Below, piece after piece: positions 41,528 through 50,418 of a stretch of 64,000 nt of DNA. Position 1 is the stretch's first letter; each line of letters starts with the position of its first letter. The notes under the pieces are model-generated. The model saw nothing but the letters and a program-made list of their open reading frames with translations, ran no database searches and had not been told where the DNA came from. Origin of the DNA: Olsenella sp. An270 (lineage in GTDB: Bacteria; Actinomycetota; Coriobacteriia; Coriobacteriales; Atopobiaceae); contig NZ_NFJF01000005.1 of assembly GCF_002159735.1 (NCBI RefSeq), forward strand, positions 124,001-188,000. The letters are read 5' to 3'. The position numbers were made by a program, and so were the translations under genes.

Positions 41528-42340
41528 GTGTCCAAGGCACCCGCACTGACCGTGGCCCAGGCGGAGCAGATCTGCAGGGTTATCGGCGATACGCACAACG
41601 GCCTCACCGGATCCGAGATCGGCAGAATGCTCGCCGAGCTAGGGATTGCAGACGTGGATCCGGCCAACACGAAATGGAAGAGGCTGTACAATGCGCTCGC
41701 CAGCAGGACGGACGGCGCCGGAAATGCCAATGCCGTGTATGGCCTTATTATTTATTGCTTCAACCCCGCCCGGGGCATCAACGACGGCGCGCGATACAGG
41801 TGGATGATGGACGAGGTGAATCGGGTCCTCATGCTCTCCGGTATCGAGGTGCGTGACGACGGAAAGCTCCATAAGGTTCAGGTGGCAGAGACGCTAGATG
41901 AGGTTGAGCGCCGAACCAGAAGTCTCAGAAACGCACTCGTTGGGGCCGGCGCTCATCCCGAGGTCATGAAGTGCTGCCAAAAGGAGCTCCTCGTTGACGA
42001 CTACTTCCATGCCGTCCATGAGGCTGCCAAGGGCCTCTGCGACCGAGTGAGAGAAATGTCCGGGCTAAGCCTCGACGGAACGAGGCTGTTTGACGCGGCG
42101 CTGAGCGTCAAGGATCCCTACATCGCCCTGACCACCCTGCGGACCGAATCTGAACGCAACCAGCAGAATGGCCTCAGGGAGCTGCTCAACGGCGCGATAC
42201 ACCTGGTTCGCAACCCGACGGCACACCAGCTTAGAATCCATTGGGACGTCAACGAAACGGACGCCGTCGAGGTCCTCAACCTGATCTCCTATCTTCACAA
42301 GCTGCTCGACAGCTGCTCCGTTGTGCCGCGACCCTCCTAG
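41528..42340 (+). CDS. Ymh-family (TIGR02391) protein
   Basis: GTG 41528 after GAGAGGAA. The product is 270 aa. The C-terminal half has the family hallmark: YFHAVHEAAKGLCDRVREMS, then LFDAALSVKDPYIALTTLRT, ESERNQQNGLRELLNGAIHL and RNPTAH. The N-terminal part is helical and wHTH-like. Family members are associated with mobile and defence regions and contain a HEPN-like RNPTAH motif, so ribonuclease activity is possible. Function unproven. Confidence 0.8.
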   Translation: MSKAPALTVAQAEQICRVIGDTHNGLTGSEIGRMLAELGIADVDPANTKWKRLYNALASRTDGAGNANAVYGLIIYCFNPARGINDGARYRWMMDEVNRVLMLSGIEVRDDGKLHKVQVAETLDEVERRTRSLRNALVGAGAHPEVMKCCQKELLVDDYFHAVHEAAKGLCDRVREMSGLSLDGTRLFDAALSVKDPYIALTTLRTESERNQQNGLRELLNGAIHLVRNPTAHQLRIHWDVNETDAVEVLNLISYLHKLLDSCSVVPRPS

Positions 42341-42379
42341 AGCGCCTTCGCATCACAGGAGTCCCTCCATCGATAACCC

Positions 42380-42409
42380 TCGCACGTTGTCTGCGCAGAC
42401 AGCGTGCGG
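42380..42409 (+). terminator. Hairpin downstream of the Ymh-family gene
   Basis: CGCACGTTGTCTGC pairs with GCAGACAGCGTGCG with one mismatch, giving a 13-14-bp stem 40 bases after the stop codon. A weak T-rich stretch follows. Confidence 0.6.
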
Positions 42410-43012
42410 GCATTTCTTCTCGGCCACGCTGCGTGGAGGGGCATCTTCGAAGAAGAATGGGGCCAGCATATGTGTGACAGGCACAGGCTCAACGGTGGCC
42501 CACCTCACGGGAAGAAATGATCGTCGTCACCCAGCCCGGTAAGAAATGCCATCGGCCCAGATGCCGAACACCATGCAGGCCGAGGAACGCCTCAACAGCC
42601 TCGCACCTCAAGGCGAGGGCATGGGCCTTGTCCCACACGGCGCCCGCAATCCCCGGGGAGGACGGCAGCCGAAACGATTCCCGGCCGCGTTAAACAAAGG
42701 GAGTGCCGCCGCCGCTGGAATCGCGAGGGGCGGGTCTCACGACGTTCCTCTCAATCTCGTAGAGGTCGATGCGCGCGACAGGGACCGGCCAATCGAAGCG
42801 GAGCCCATAGCGCCGTTGACGGGGCCGCCGTGGCCGGATGAGGGCAGGGGAACGATAGGTAACATCTCATGCTTTTCAAAAGAGGATGGCTCTGCACCCC
42901 TCCCCCTCAGAAAGCCCTCGCAACGACGTCTTTGCCCGGAAGCTTGATGACAACACCCCCCTCCGTCAGTGACAAACAGATTGCTTCCCATGACAGCGTG
43001 ACGGCAAATCTA
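42410..43012. other. About 600 bp without a supported gene
   Basis: Open frames exist (42546-42947 on plus, 42737-42991 on minus) but have no ribosome sites and unnatural composition. A TTTCTTCTCGG variant of the recurring motif is at 42413. I see nothing else of note. Confidence 0.4.
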
Positions 43013-43282
43013 CTAGAGGGCCGCTCCGTCAGCCTCGGATGACTGCAGAGGCTTCCCGCCAAACAGCTCCGAGTCGAAGAACTCCCTGAGCGAGACCCCG
43101 AGGCCGCGCGCGATGCGGTCGACGTTCTCGATGGAGACGTTCCGCCTGCCGACCTCGACCTCCGCGAGGTAGGTGCGCGACATCTCGATGGAGTAGGCGA
43201 AGGACTCCTGGCTCACGCCCAGCTCCCCCCTCAGCTCCTTTATGCGCAGGCCCACCCTCATGGGGGCGTTAAGCTCAGTCAT
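43013..43282 (-). CDS. XRE-family HTH regulator
   Basis: ATG 43282 with GAGGGG upstream; the longer frame upstream is not real. The 89-aa protein has a typical HTH_3: RIKELRGELGVSQESFAYSI, then EMSRTYLAEVEVGRRNVSIE. It lies divergently from the membrane-protein cluster and probably controls it. The promoter region between them (43283-43403) contains AT-rich ATATGAG-type repeats. Confidence 0.85.
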   Translation of the reverse strand: MTELNAPMRVGLRIKELRGELGVSQESFAYSIEMSRTYLAEVEVGRRNVSIENVDRIARGLGVSLREFFDSELFGGKPLQSSEADGAAL

Positions 43283-43760
43283 CGGCACCCCTCGCTCTCG
43301 AGCACCAATGTTTTGGCTTCGACCTATATGAGTCACCCCTATATAAGTGACAATATGAGATAGACTAGGGGGCAGGAACACGGTCTCGTCAAGGAGGTCG
43401 CACATGGGCGCTTCGAGGGGGTACATCCCGCGCACCTTCCTGCGGAAGCTCGGCGCGGGCGGGGCGCGCCCGGCATGGTTCGTCCTGTTCCTCGCCGCGG
43501 CGGCGACGGCCGCGGCCTGGGCGGGCGCGCTCGTGCTGCTCCTGCTCCTGGCCCAGCCCCCCGCCGCGGGCGGCGCGGCGGCCCCCTCGTGGGGCGCGCT
43601 CGGTGTGTTTGATAACGTCTGACTTGCGGATTTGATCACCCGGAGCTTTCGGGAATGGTCACGAAAAACTTTCGGGTTTGGGCATGGGCACGCCGACCAT
43701 CCCCAACGGGGCCTAACGTTGTCGCTGCTACGGTTGCGACGATGGGAGGCCGGGAAGGAA

Positions 43761-45263
43761 ATGATCGGCGTGGACAAGATCGACGATATCAGAAGGCTCG
43801 GGAGGGGCGGGGCGAGCGTCGCCTCGATCGCCCGGGACACCGGGGTCTCCGAGCCCACGGTGAGGAAGTACCTGAGGGAGACCGACCTCTCCGAGAGGCC
43901 GCCGGCGGTCGGCAGGGCGCCCGAGTCGCCCCTGCTCGAGCCCTTCGCGGCGCTGGTCGACTCGTGGCTGCTCGAGGACAGGCGCTGCTGGTACAAGCAG
44001 CGCCACACCGCGAAGAGGGTCTTCGACCGGCTCGTCGCGGAGAAGGGCTTCGAGGGCTCGTACTCGACCGTCAGGAGGTACGTGAGGAGGAGGCGCGAGG
44101 AGCTCGCCGCCGAGCTCGACGCCCGCGAGGCGCAGGGGTTCCTGCTGCTCGACTGGCTCCCGGGCGAGTGCCAGGTCGACTTCGGGCAGGCCGACTTCCG
44201 CGTGCGAGGCGTCGTCACCCGCGGCCACTTCCTCGTGGTCACGTTCCCGCACTCAAACGTCGGGCTCGCGCAGGTCTTCTGGGGCGAGACCGCGGAGTGC
44301 GTCTGCCAGGGGCTCCGCGACGTCTTCGAGTTCCTCGGGGGCGTGCCGCTGCGGGCCGTGTTCGACAACGCCACCGAGGTCGGCCGCAGGGTCGGCGCTG
44401 AGATGAGGACCTCGGCGCTCTTCCGCCGGTTCGCCGCGCACTACGGGCTCGACTACAGCTTCACCAACCCCCACTCCGGCAACGAGAAGGGCTCCGTGGA
44501 GAACAAGGTCGGGACGCTCAGGCGCAACCTCTTCGTCCCGGTCCCGCAGGTCTGGGACGTGAAGGCCTACAACGAGCGGCTGCTCGGGACGTGCCTGGCG
44601 CTCTCGGACGGCAGGCCGCACTACCGCAAGGGAGCGCCCGAGTCCGAGCTCTTCGGGGACGACCGCGCCGCGCTCTCGCCGCTGCCCGCGGCGCCGTTCG
44701 CGTGCGTGACGTGGCTCACCAGGAGGTGCGACAAGCAGGGCTCGTTCAGGGCGGGCGGCGAGCACCGCTACTCGGCGGGGCCCGCCAACGCCTCCCGCGA
44801 GGTCGCCGTCGCGATGGGCGCCTTCGACGTCACGGTCGTCGGCGCCGGAGGCGAGGTCGTCGCCGAGTACCCGCGCGAGTGGGGCGACGCGCCGACGGAC
44901 TCCGCCGACCCAATGCTGCAGCTGAGGCTGCTCTGCGTGCGCCCCGGCGGCTGGCGCGACAGCGTCGTGCGGGGGTCCCTGCCCGAGCAGCTCGTGGCGT
45001 TCCTCGACTCGGAGTCGCCCGCCGACCTCGGAGCCGACCTCAGGGCGCTGCGCGACGTGAGCGCCAGGCGGGGCTGGGCGGCGACCGTGGAGGGCGCGCT
45101 GAGGTCGCTCGGGGCCACGGGCGGCGTCGACGCCGCCACCCTGGAGCTCGCCGCCGCCAGGGCGGCCGCCGGCGACGCGCTCGTCGAGTACGACGAGCCG
45201 GTCGACCTCGCGGGGTACGACCGGGCCTTCGAGCTGCTGGAGGGGGGCGCCGCCAGTGCCTAG
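43761..45263 (+). CDS. istA: IS21-family transposase IstA
   Basis: ATG 43761 after GGGAAGGAA; the frame is open further upstream but without a ribosome site. The 500-aa protein has an N-terminal HTH (ASVASIARDTGVSEPTVRKY), an integrase-type DDE core with Asp in ECQVDFGQADF, Asp in RAVFDNATEVGR, Glu in NPHSGNEKGSVENKVG, and a C-terminal beta domain. It cuts and joins the IS ends. Confidence 0.95.
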   Translation: MIGVDKIDDIRRLGRGGASVASIARDTGVSEPTVRKYLRETDLSERPPAVGRAPESPLLEPFAALVDSWLLEDRRCWYKQRHTAKRVFDRLVAEKGFEGSYSTVRRYVRRRREELAAELDAREAQGFLLLDWLPGECQVDFGQADFRVRGVVTRGHFLVVTFPHSNVGLAQVFWGETAECVCQGLRDVFEFLGGVPLRAVFDNATEVGRRVGAEMRTSALFRRFAAHYGLDYSFTNPHSGNEKGSVENKVGTLRRNLFVPVPQVWDVKAYNERLLGTCLALSDGRPHYRKGAPESELFGDDRAALSPLPAAPFACVTWLTRRCDKQGSFRAGGEHRYSAGPANASREVAVAMGAFDVTVVGAGGEVVAEYPREWGDAPTDSADPMLQLRLLCVRPGGWRDSVVRGSLPEQLVAFLDSESPADLGADLRALRDVSARRGWAATVEGALRSLGATGGVDAATLELAAARAAAGDALVEYDEPVDLAGYDRAFELLEGGAASA

Positions 45264-46011
45264 GATCCCGGACGCCGAGCGCGAGGAGTTCTCCTCGCGC
45301 GCCAGGTCGCTGTTCATATCGAAGGCGACGATAGCGTGGTTCCTCGAGACGGCGACCCCGGGCCAGCTCGCCGCGTGCTCGGGGATGCTCGCGCGCGAGC
45401 TCGAGTCCCGCGAGCGGTCGAAGCGCGCCCGGCTGCTGCGCCAGGCCCGCTTCCCCGTGCCCAAGGCCGTGGAGGGGTTCGACTGGTCCAACGTGCGCTT
45501 TCCCGAGGGCTGGGGCCGAGACGAGATGCTCTCGCTCGACTTCGTGGAGCGCGCCGAGGACCTCGTCCTCCACGGCCCGACCGGCCGCGGCAAGACGCAC
45601 GTGGCGACGGCCCTCGGCATCGAGGCGACCCGGCGCGGGGTGCCCGTGCGCTTCTTCCAGACGGCGACGCTGGTGCTGCAGCTCGGCAAGGCGAAGCGCG
45701 AGGGGACGCTCGACAGGCTGCTGGCGGACGTCGGCAGGGCCGAGCTCGTGATCCTCGACGAGTTCGGCTACGTCCCCTTCGACGTCGACGGCGCGCGCCT
45801 GCTCTACCAGGTCATATCCGACTCTTACGAAAGGAGGAGCATAGTGTTCACCACGAACGTCGAGTTCAGCCGGTGGGGCACGGTCTTCGCGGACGACAAG
45901 CTCGCCGCCGCGATCGTGGACCGCGTCGTCCACCACGGCAGGCTCGTCGAGTTCGGCGGCCCAAGCCACCGTCTCGAGGAGTCGCTCATGCTGGGCAAGT
46001 CGGGAAGCTAG
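45256..46011 (+). CDS. istB: IS21-family helper ATPase IstB
   Basis: GTG 45256 overlaps istA by 8 bases. The product is 251 aa: Walker A GPTGRGKTH at about residues 109-117, Walker B LVILDEFGYVPFD, sensor I FTTNVEFSRWG and sensor II region at the end. It is a DnaC/DnaA-like AAA+ regulator that assembles on target DNA and stimulates IstA. Confidence 0.95.
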   Translation: MPRIPDAEREEFSSRARSLFISKATIAWFLETATPGQLAACSGMLARELESRERSKRARLLRQARFPVPKAVEGFDWSNVRFPEGWGRDEMLSLDFVERAEDLVLHGPTGRGKTHVATALGIEATRRGVPVRFFQTATLVLQLGKAKREGTLDRLLADVGRAELVILDEFGYVPFDVDGARLLYQVISDSYERRSIVFTTNVEFSRWGTVFADDKLAAAIVDRVVHHGRLVEFGGPSHRLEESLMLGKSGS

Positions 46012-46286
46012 CGGCGCGCCCGTGACCGAACCCGAAAAAGTTGCGTGCCCAAACCCGAAAGTTTTCCGTGATCATTTCAGAAAGACGGACTTGACCAAAC
46101 ACACTCGGCCCGGCCGGGGGCTTCCTCCTGCTCTGGGACATGGCGGTCCTCTGGTACCACCTCGTCTACCTCGTCAGCTACAGGCTCGGCCTCTGGGACG
46201 GGGGAAGGGAGGGGGGACGCCTCGTGGTGTGGGGCGGCCCGCTGTTCGTGGCCCTGGCCACCACGGCGCGGCTGCTGTAGCTCGTC

Positions 46287-46478
46287 ATGAAGTACGTCGC
46301 CGCCCCCGTGCTCCCGTTCCTCCTCGCCGCGACCTTCAGGCAGACCACGGGCATCGGCAGCGCGCCGGTCGACCTGCTGTGCATGGCGGTCCTGCTCTAC
46401 CCGGCCCTCGTCCTCATCGCGTACGCGATCAGGTCCCTCGCGGCCCGGGCGGGGCGCCCGGCGAGGGAGGGGCGATAG
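46287..46478 (+). CDS. Small membrane protein
   Basis: ATG 46287, 63 aa, two hydrophobic segments (VAAPVLPFLLAATF and LLCMAVLLYPALVLIAYAI) and a basic tail. It lies 6 bases after the interrupted membrane gene and 12 bases before the large surface protein, so they form an operon. Function unknown. Confidence 0.65.
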   Translation: MKYVAAPVLPFLLAATFRQTTGIGSAPVDLLCMAVLLYPALVLIAYAIRSLAARAGRPAREGR

Positions 46479-46490
46479 GGGGTTGCGGAC

Positions 46491-47555
46491 ATGAGCGAGC
46501 GCAAGGCTAGCAAGGCCAGGGCCACGGGCGGGGCGGGAACCAGGGCGGCCAGGGCCACGACACGCCCGAAGGACAGGGCGCGGAGGGACGTCCTCGCCGC
46601 CGTCGCAAGGGCGCGCGAGGCGGGCGCCGTCTCCGCCTCGCTGTCGGACGGGGACGTCGCGGACGTCGTGACGCCCGTCATCGACGCGCTCTACGACGCC
46701 TACGAGGAGGGCGGCGACGCCCCGACCCGCGAGGCGTTCTCCGAGCGCTGCGGGCGCGAGGACGTCGGCAGGGCCGTCCTCGACATGCCGCGGGACCCGT
46801 TCGCGGCGAGGCGCCCGGGGCGCGGGGCCGTGGCGGCCATATGCGCGGGGTGCGCCCTCGCGCTCGCGGTGGCCTGCGGCGGCGTCGCGCTCTCCCTCTC
46901 GCCGGGCGGCGACCCATCCGGCGGCGAGGCGGAGGGGGCGCCGGGCGCGGCCGTCGCGGATGACGGCGCGGACGCCGAGGGCGCCGTGGAGGCGGACACG
47001 GGGGCTGCGGAGTCCTCCCAGGCAGAGCCCGAAGTGCAGGCCGGTCAGGACGGCGGCTCCGTGACCTCTGCTGGCGGGGCTGCGTCCCCCTCCGGTGGCT
47101 CGGCCTCGGCGTCCTCTGGCGGCAACGGCTCCTCTACCGGCTCTGCTGGTTCGACCGGCGGCTCCTCCTTGACCCCCGGCGGCTCCGGTTCTGGCTCTTC
47201 CGGCGGCTCCGGGTCGTCCTCCCCGACCGCGCATGTCCACAGCTGGGTCGCGCAGACCACGACCGTGCATCACGACGCGGCCTACACGACGGTCCACCAC
47301 GACGCGGTGACTAAGGACCGAACCATCTGCAACAACTGCGGGGCGGACATAACCGGCAACGTCGACGCCCACATGAAGGCGAACGTCCTGAACGGGTGTG
47401 GGTCCTACAGCATCAAGACCGTCGTCGTCCAGGCCGCGTGGGACGAGCAGGTTCTCGCTAGCGCCGCCTGGGACGAGCAGGTCCTCGTGAGCGCCGCGTG
47501 GGACGAGACGGTGACCACCGGCTACCGCTGCCCCGGCTGCGGCGCGACGAGGTAG
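46491..47555 (+). CDS. Single-pass surface-type protein with Ser/Gly linker and zinc-ribbon-like end
   Basis: The product is 354 aa. It has a basic, coiled N-terminus, one membrane segment at about residues 105-130 (AAICAGCALALAVACGGVAL), and an acidic and then Ser/Gly/Thr-rich linker to about residue 245. The C-terminal domain has paired His (VHHDAAYTTVHHD), CNNCGADI and CPGCGATR knuckles, and three copies of AAWDEQV. The layout suggests an extracytoplasmic metal-binding domain on a stalk. The family is not recognised. It is the last gene in its cluster. Confidence 0.7.
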   Translation: MSERKASKARATGGAGTRAARATTRPKDRARRDVLAAVARAREAGAVSASLSDGDVADVVTPVIDALYDAYEEGGDAPTREAFSERCGREDVGRAVLDMPRDPFAARRPGRGAVAAICAGCALALAVACGGVALSLSPGGDPSGGEAEGAPGAAVADDGADAEGAVEADTGAAESSQAEPEVQAGQDGGSVTSAGGAASPSGGSASASSGGNGSSTGSAGSTGGSSLTPGGSGSGSSGGSGSSSPTAHVHSWVAQTTTVHHDAAYTTVHHDAVTKDRTICNNCGADITGNVDAHMKANVLNGCGSYSIKTVVVQAAWDEQVLASAAWDEQVLVSAAWDETVTTGYRCPGCGATR

Positions 47556-47594
47556 CACGCCGCCCGCGCGGAGCCCGGGGGGCGTCGGGGGCGC

Positions 47595-47900
47595 TCACGC
47601 GCACGAGCGCACGACGGACCCGGCTGCCCTGTCGTACTCCCACTCCCCGGGGAGGCGCTCGCCAGACGCGCCCACCTCGGCCCACCAGTCCTCCTCGGGC
47701 TCGCCGAGCGGCACCCAGCGGCGCGGGCCGCCGACCTCCCGCAGCTCGGTCGCGCGCGAGGGGCTCGCCCGAACCGGCGCCACGCGTACCTCCTCGCCCA
47801 GCGCCCCGGCGGGAGCGCCCGCGCTGTAGTCGCAAAACGCACCCATCGTGCAGTCGGCGGCGGCGACACCGGGCCGCAACGTCTCAGCATCTGCTCGCAT
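47595..47900 (-). CDS. Hypothetical protein downstream of the MobC-like gene
   Basis: ATG 47900 with GGGAGGG upstream. The 101-aa product is acidic with several Trp and no recognised domain. It follows the MobC-like gene by 19 bases, in the place where a relaxase usually lies. Confidence 0.5.
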   Translation of the reverse strand: MRADAETLRPGVAAADCTMGAFCDYSAGAPAGALGEEVRVAPVRASPSRATELREVGGPRRWVPLGEPEEDWWAEVGASGERLPGEWEYDRAAGSVVRSCA

Positions 47901-47919
47901 AACGTCCCTCCCCGCTCCC

Positions 47920-48330
47920 CTACCCTTCGATGTCGCCCGGGTCGAGCGGCTCGACGTCTATGACGACATGATGCCGCCCCGCCTCGTCCCTGAGCGAGAT
48001 GAGCGCGGACATCATCCTGAGGGTCGCGTCGCGCTGAAGCTCGAGGGCCCGGTCCAGCGCCCTTCGGTCGTAGCCCTCCGCCCCGCGAGAGTTCAGTGCG
48101 CGGGCGATCTGGTTCAGGTTGACCCCCTGCCTGTGAACCTCGAGCCACGCGCGGTGCAGGCGCTTGAAGTCGATCACGACGACTTTCAAATCGTCGGAGT
48201 AGATGAGGGCGTCACGGACGAGGTCGCTGACGCGAATTCCGCATTTCCGCGCCTTCCGCCTGAGCTCCTCCCGCTCCCTCTCCGTGACGTACACCTTGAT
48301 TTGCTTGTTCCGGATCCTGCTCTCGCTCAT
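47920..48330 (-). CDS. MobC-like relaxosome accessory protein
   Basis: ATG 48330 has GGGAGG seven bases upstream; the upstream extension of the frame runs through non-coding repeats and is not used. The 136-aa product begins MSESRIRNKQIKVYVTERER with a ribbon-helix-helix-like N-terminus (REELRRKARKCGIRVSDLVR). A helical MobC-type region with VHRQGVNLNQIARALNSRG follows, the family signature. MobC helps melt the origin of transfer for a relaxase. No relaxase is found, but strong palindromes lie just upstream. Confidence 0.85.
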   Translation of the reverse strand: MSESRIRNKQIKVYVTEREREELRRKARKCGIRVSDLVRDALIYSDDLKVVVIDFKRLHRAWLEVHRQGVNLNQIARALNSRGAEGYDRRALDRALELQRDATLRMMSALISLRDEAGRHHVVIDVEPLDPGDIEG

Positions 48331-48509
48331 CTCGAACCTCCCGTTTTTCATTTTTCGCTTTTCGTGAACGGCGACGCCGCCGGTCCGGCCTTGCGCGACT
48401 TGCGAGATGAGGGGACGCCCCCCCGGCGGGGCGGCGCCCCCCAGACCGCAAAAACCGGGCGCGCGAAGAACGGGGGGCTCCGGACGCGCGACCCCGAAAC
48501 GCGCGAGTC

Positions 48510-48576
48510 GCAAGATGGAAGTGGGTACCCAGCCGCCGCAGAGGGGCGAATTGGGTACCCGCTTCCTACATCTTGC
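48510..48576. repeat. Interrupted inverted repeat upstream of mobC-like gene, candidate oriT component
   Basis: GCAAGATG and CATCTTGC at the outer ends (48510-48517 and 48569-48576), and GGGTACCC-type inner arms (48523-48530 and 48553-48560), form a large imperfect hairpin. Paired palindromes directly before a mobC gene are usual for origins of transfer. Confidence 0.5.
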
Positions 48577-48606
48577 AACGTGAGCAGCGGCTCGCCCGAT
48601 GCGAGA

Positions 48607-48662
48607 GGGCCTGTGTGTCCCTTTGCCCGGTGACGCCACCGGGCAAAGGGACACACAGGCCC
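48607..48662. repeat. Perfect 26-bp inverted repeat with 4-base loop
   Basis: Arms at 48607-48632 and 48637-48662 are exact complements around the loop ACGC. There is no U-run. It may be part of the transfer origin or a very strong bidirectional terminator between the integrase and mob regions. No gene is supported in 48331-48885. Confidence 0.85.
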
Positions 48663-48885
48663 GGTCCCCCGCCACAAGTTAGGCCGCTCGCTACAGAGGA
48701 GCATGGTGATTGCGACACACACCGCAAAGGCCGCCGCAGTCGAGCACGAGTCCGATCGTGAGCATGACGCAATGAGCGCCCGACGCGACCGCGATGCAAG
48801 CGCGGGCTTTTTTGGAAAATGCCCTGACGGTGTCCACGAGAGACGACTTGCCTCGCAAGGCTTACAGCAAGACGTCTGCTCGTGG

Positions 48886-50145
48886 CTATGCAGACTCGTC
48901 ACCATTGCCCAGCATGATTCGGTCCATAGCCTCCATGCCTTCTCGCTTGCTGTCAGCAAGGGCATCCGCGTACACGTTGAGCGTCATGGCCGCATTGCTG
49001 TGGCCGAGAACGGAGCTCACAGTCTTCACGTCCAGGTTCCCCGATGTAGAGGAGATCGCCAAGGTCGCGAAGGTGTGCCTCAGGTCATGGAAGCGGGGCG
49101 GAACCCCCTGCGTCCCGACGAGCCCCACCGCCCTCGCCAGGGCATGCCACTCGTGACCCAGGACCTGCGGGCTGTACCACGTTCCGCTGATTGGCGAGCC
49201 GATCACAAACAGGGAGTCATCCCAGTCCATTCCAAACTCCTCCCTGTCCGCAATCATCGCTTGCTTGCGCTCCGTAAGAACCAGGAGGAGCCCCTCCCCA
49301 AACGGCACGTTTCTCAGGGAGCTTTCCGTCTTGGGGGAGCTAAGCACGTACCTGCCGGCAGAGCGCGAAAGAGAGTGGCTGATCCGGATGCTGCGTCCCT
49401 CAAGGTCGACATCGCTCCACCGCAACGCGCATATCTCCCCCTGGCGCATTCCGGTCGACAGGGCGATGCGGACTCCGACCGCGAGGGGCGACGGGCCAAA
49501 TCCCACGAGGGCCCGATTGAGCCTTGCGACCTCTCGGGCGCTTAGGGCGTTGACGGGCTTCGCCCTTCGCCTGGGGGCGTCGACCCTATCGAAGGGGTTG
49601 AGGGTCAGGTCCCCCATTTTGCAGGCGTACGTGAAGACCTGCTTGGCGAACACGTGGATGTGAGAGAGCGTCGTGCTGCTGAGGCCGTCGGCGGCCATCC
49701 CCTGCTCCCAGGCGACGATCAGCTTCGGGGTGACGTCGCGCAGCCTCGTGTCGCCGATCTCGGTTCCCCGTATCTTGGAGATGTGGGAGCGGTACCCCCT
49801 TATCGTCACCGGACGGACCGCCCGAGAGAGCTCCTTGCGCATGACGTACAGCTCCGCGTACTCGGCGAAGGTGGTGTCGCACGACGCCTCCTCCAGGCGC
49901 GAGCGCTCCTCCTCGGACGCGACCAGCTCGTCCCTCCACCGGCGGAGGGCCGTCTCGGCGCTCGCCCTGCCCCGGTTGTCGGGGGTGACCTCGCCCGTCG
50001 CCTCGTCGACCCTGTCCGGGTAGCACCGGACGCCGGTGGTCTTCGTGAGCCGGTGCTGCCTCCCGTCCTCGCCCTGCCAGTTGACCACCGCGCGCCACTT
50101 GCCGCCGTGCTTCGACACAAAGCCCTGGGTGTATGCCCTCCGCAT
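48886..50145 (-). CDS. Tyrosine integrase of the tRNA-fMet element
   Basis: The product is 419 aa, ATG 50145 after GGGAGGCAAGCG. The N-terminal arm-binding domain (FVSKHGGKWRAVVNWQGEDG) is followed by a SAM-like core-binding domain and a catalytic domain with Arg in LSTGMRQGEICALRW, HDLRHTF, the second His in VLGHSNAAM and the Tyr nucleophile in TLNVYADAL. It catalyses site-specific recombination at the tRNA gene. It lies at the attR end, opposite to the tRNA, about 170 bp from the core. Confidence 0.95.
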   Translation of the reverse strand: MRRAYTQGFVSKHGGKWRAVVNWQGEDGRQHRLTKTTGVRCYPDRVDEATGEVTPDNRGRASAETALRRWRDELVASEEERSRLEEASCDTTFAEYAELYVMRKELSRAVRPVTIRGYRSHISKIRGTEIGDTRLRDVTPKLIVAWEQGMAADGLSSTTLSHIHVFAKQVFTYACKMGDLTLNPFDRVDAPRRRAKPVNALSAREVARLNRALVGFGPSPLAVGVRIALSTGMRQGEICALRWSDVDLEGRSIRISHSLSRSAGRYVLSSPKTESSLRNVPFGEGLLLVLTERKQAMIADREEFGMDWDDSLFVIGSPISGTWYSPQVLGHEWHALARAVGLVGTQGVPPRFHDLRHTFATLAISSTSGNLDVKTVSSVLGHSNAAMTLNVYADALADSKREGMEAMDRIMLGNGDESA

Positions 50146-50160
50146 CGCTTGCCTCCCGCT

Positions 50161-50191
50161 GGTACTAGACGGGTCCTAAACCGGTACTACC
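50161..50191. repeat. Right integrase arm-type sites
   Basis: GGTACTA-type repeats at 50161-50167 and 50183-50191 mirror those at 30888-30918, at the element's other end. They also overlap the probable integrase promoter, allowing autoregulation. Confidence 0.5.
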
Positions 50192-50317
50192 AACGTTAGC
50201 GGGGGCGGGACGCCGGCCGACGACCCTGCCCGACCCTGCCGGATTCTGCCTGCCCAGGGGGACAAACGGTGCCCGCCCCGCCAGGGCGTGCCGGAGGCGT
50301 TTGGGCTGGATGGGCCT

Positions 50318-50364
<47 letters not shown>

Positions 50365-50371
50365 CAGAGTC

Positions 50372-50404
50372 AGCCCGGAGTTCATGCGGCCTCCGGGCTT
50401 TTTT
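50372..50404 (+). terminator. Original tRNA-fMet terminator
   Basis: AGCCCGGAG (50372-50380) pairs with CTCCGGGCT (50391-50399) and is followed by a run of T. Before integration it would have stood directly behind the tRNA gene. Confidence 0.85.
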
Positions 50405-50418
50405 CTTGCGCGCGACAC

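Larger units (their letters stand above)
43604..46103 (+). mobile_element. IS21-family insertion sequence (2,500 bp)
   Basis: Ends are TGTGTTTG-type: left TGTGTTTGATAACGTC and right, as complement, TGTGTTTGGTCAAGTC. A second inverted repeat inside each end shares AACTTTCGGGTTTGGGCA. It is flanked by the 5-bp direct repeat CTCGG (43599-43603 and 46104-46108). It contains istA and istB overlapping by 8 bases. All features fit the IS21 family and the element looks complete. Confidence 0.95.
43404..46280 (+). pseudogene. Membrane-protein gene interrupted by an IS21-family element
   Basis: The 5' part (43404-43603) and the 3' part (46109-46280) join in frame when the IS and one copy of CTCGG are removed. 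This gives a 123-aa protein with two or three membrane spans (ARPAWFVLFLAAAATAAAWA onward; LLLWDMAVLWYHLVYLVSYR). Both halves are otherwise intact, so the insertion is recent. It was the first gene of a cluster with two more membrane proteins. Function unknown. Confidence 0.85.

Noticed and set aside
42546-42991. Open frames on both strands in the 600-bp gap after the Ymh-family gene
   Set aside because: No ribosome sites, low-complexity composition and mutual overlap; no recognisable domain.
48331-48675. Longer start for the MobC-like protein
   Set aside because: The extension would translate the palindromic region; a good ribosome site fixes the start at 48330.
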